Positions 4,852-5,938 of a DNA stretch of 5,938 nt are shown here, one piece after another. The position numbers and the translations under genes are program-made. Each line of letters opens with the position of its first letter. Position 1 is the stretch's first letter. The notes under the pieces are model-generated. The model saw only the letters and a list, made by a program, of their open reading frames with translations, had not been told where the DNA came from and did no database searches. This stretch comes from Pseudanabaena sp. UBA1465 (lineage in GTDB: Bacteria > Cyanobacteriota > Cyanobacteriia > Pseudanabaenales > Pseudanabaenaceae): positions 23,934 to 29,871 of the forward strand of contig DCSN01000051.1 in the NCBI GenBank assembly GCA_002325645.1, given 5' to 3'.

Positions 4852-5862
4852 ATGTCTGAAGAACCATTGACCCAACCCACATCACATCCAGTGGATAGGC
4901 AAGCTAACAAGCAGGTCGGTCTGTCTGCTGACATGGTTCGCACGTACTTGCATGAAATCGGTAAAATCCCTTTACTTAGTAATGAGGAGGAGATTATCTA
5001 CGGTAAGCAAGTACAGCAGATGATGGCGCTGTTTGAGGCACAAGAGAAACTTGCCCAAGATAGCGATCGCCTACCAACTGAGCAAGAATGGGCGGAAGCC
5101 GTTGGCTTAGATCCCACCGTTTTACATAGTCATATTCGCATTGGCACTAGAGCTAAGCGCAAAATGATTGAGGCAAACCTCCGCTTGGTGGTTTCCGTCG
5201 CCAAAAAATATCAAAAACGTAACTTAGAACTTCTAGATCTAGTACAGGAAGGAACGCTTGGACTAGAACGCGCAGTAGATAAGTTTGACCCCACTAAAGG
5301 ATTTAAGTTTTCGACCTATGCCTATTGGTGGATTCGTCAGGCGATTACTAGAGCGATCGCCCAGCAAGCTAGAACGATTCGCTTGCCAGTTCACATTACT
5401 GAAAAGCTCAACAAAATTAAAAAGGCACAGCGTCAGTTATCGCAAGATCTCGGTCGAGTAGCCACTGTTGCTGAGATCGCCTATGAGCTAAAAATAAAAA
5501 CTGATCAAGTTCGAGAATGTCTATCTCTATCACGTCAGCCCATTTCCCTTGACTTACGCATTGGCGATAATCAAGATACGGAACTTGCGGAACTTTTAGA
5601 AGATACAGGACGTTCTCCTGATATTTATGTTGAGCGTGAATCTTTGCGTACTGATATTCAGAGCTTATTAAAAGAGTTACCTGAAAAACAGCGTCAAGTT
5701 ATGGTGTTACGCTATGGCTTGGATGACGGGCAGGAGATGTCCCTCGCCAGTATCAGCAAACGCATGGATCTCAGCCGTGAGCAGGTCAGGCAGTTAGAGC
5801 GTCAAGCGATGGATTACCTTCGCAAGCGCAAAGCGAGAATGCAAGAATATCTAGCTAGTTAA
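4852..5862 (+). CDS. Group 2 RNA polymerase sigma factor, RpoD/SigA family (SigC-like)
   Basis: This alternative primary-type sigma factor directs RNA polymerase to sigma-70-like promoters; group 2 factors in cyanobacteria are non-essential and help adjust transcription to stress, light or nutrients. The 336-residue product lacks the long region 1.1 of SigA. Region 1.2 is DMVRTYLHEIGKIPLLSNEEE (about 27-47). Region 2 holds EANLRLVVSVAKKY (107-120), DLVQEGTLGLERAVDKFDP (129-147) and the promoter-melting and -10 recognition part GFKFSTYAYWWIRQAITRAI (150-169). Region 3 starts at RTIRLPVHITEKL (174-186), region 4.1 has ELPEKQRQVMVLRYGL (275-290) and the region 4.2 helix-turn-helix spans about 296-325. 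All regions are intact. DMVRTYLHEIG with GKQVQQMM (52-59) is what I recall for the SigC clade, but this is memory, so no symbol is given. ATG 4840 would add four residues; AGGAG favours 4852. Confidence 0.95.
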   Translation: MSEEPLTQPTSHPVDRQANKQVGLSADMVRTYLHEIGKIPLLSNEEEIIYGKQVQQMMALFEAQEKLAQDSDRLPTEQEWAEAVGLDPTVLHSHIRIGTRAKRKMIEANLRLVVSVAKKYQKRNLELLDLVQEGTLGLERAVDKFDPTKGFKFSTYAYWWIRQAITRAIAQQARTIRLPVHITEKLNKIKKAQRQLSQDLGRVATVAEIAYELKIKTDQVRECLSLSRQPISLDLRIGDNQDTELAELLEDTGRSPDIYVERESLRTDIQSLLKELPEKQRQVMVLRYGLDDGQEMSLASISKRMDLSREQVRQLERQAMDYLRKRKARMQEYLAS

Positions 5863-5896
5863 AAGAGGAGGTGCGAAGCACCTCCTCTTTTAACTA
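5856..5896 (+). terminator. Intrinsic terminator overlapping the sigma gene stop codon
   Basis: A perfect 19-bp inverted repeat (5856-5874 with 5878-5896) closes on a GAA triloop. The GC-rich core GAGGAGGTGC pairs with its complement and is followed by TTTT (5888-5891), with a matching AAAA on the other side, so it can also work on the opposite strand. The TAA stop (5860-5862) lies inside the left arm, so the gene has no untranslated gap before its terminator. The apex is GCGAAGC, as in the DUF928 terminator. Confidence 0.9.
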
Positions 5897-5938
5897 ATGT
5901 GAGTGGGAAATCCCGCACTCTATCCGTTTACAAGGATG

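Noticed and set aside
5901..5938. Second small hairpin (GTGGGA/TCCCGC near 5903-5916) and a possible start signal GGATG at the right edge
   Set aside because: The stem is short with a two-base loop and a wobble, and the window ends before any downstream gene can be judged.

Overview
This window looks like a piece of a cyanobacterial chromosome. The evidence is eight exact copies of the palindrome GCGATCGC (HIP1) in under 6 kb, a CAAD/CURT1-type thylakoid membrane protein, a DUF928 protein (a largely cyanobacterial family), and a group 2 sigma factor with the cyanobacterial region 1.2/2 signature. The AT-rich spacers and the style of the intergenic hairpins suggest a Pseudanabaena-like filamentous organism, but that genus guess is inference.

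Layout from left to right: a complete minus-strand dnaK (best start 1987, end 17); a spacer with overlapping palindromes close to the dnaK start and a long perfect hairpin; a minus-strand CAAD/CurT-like gene (2688-2200); a gene-free stretch (2689-2985) that reads as an internally deleted IS200/IS605 element keeping both hairpin ends and a structured TnpB guide-RNA (omega RNA)-like segment; a symmetrical terminator; a minus-strand secreted DUF928 protein (best start 3951, end 3049); a roughly 900 bp AT-rich divergent intergenic region with a 13-bp tandem repeat; and a plus-strand RpoD-family group 2 sigma factor (best start 4852, end 5862) whose terminator begins inside its stop codon.

The three minus-strand genes point the same way, but a hairpin follows each of the two upstream ones, so they are probably separate transcription units rather than an operon. 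DnaK and the sigma factor would both fit stress or acclimation physiology and the CAAD protein fits thylakoid architecture, but nothing in the sequence ties them into one pathway. The most unusual content is the small IS605-derived relic directly upstream of the CAAD gene. Next are the two terminators built on the same GCGAAGC mini-hairpin, and the repeat and palindrome elements in the regulatory spacers. I see no convincing new multi-gene system here.
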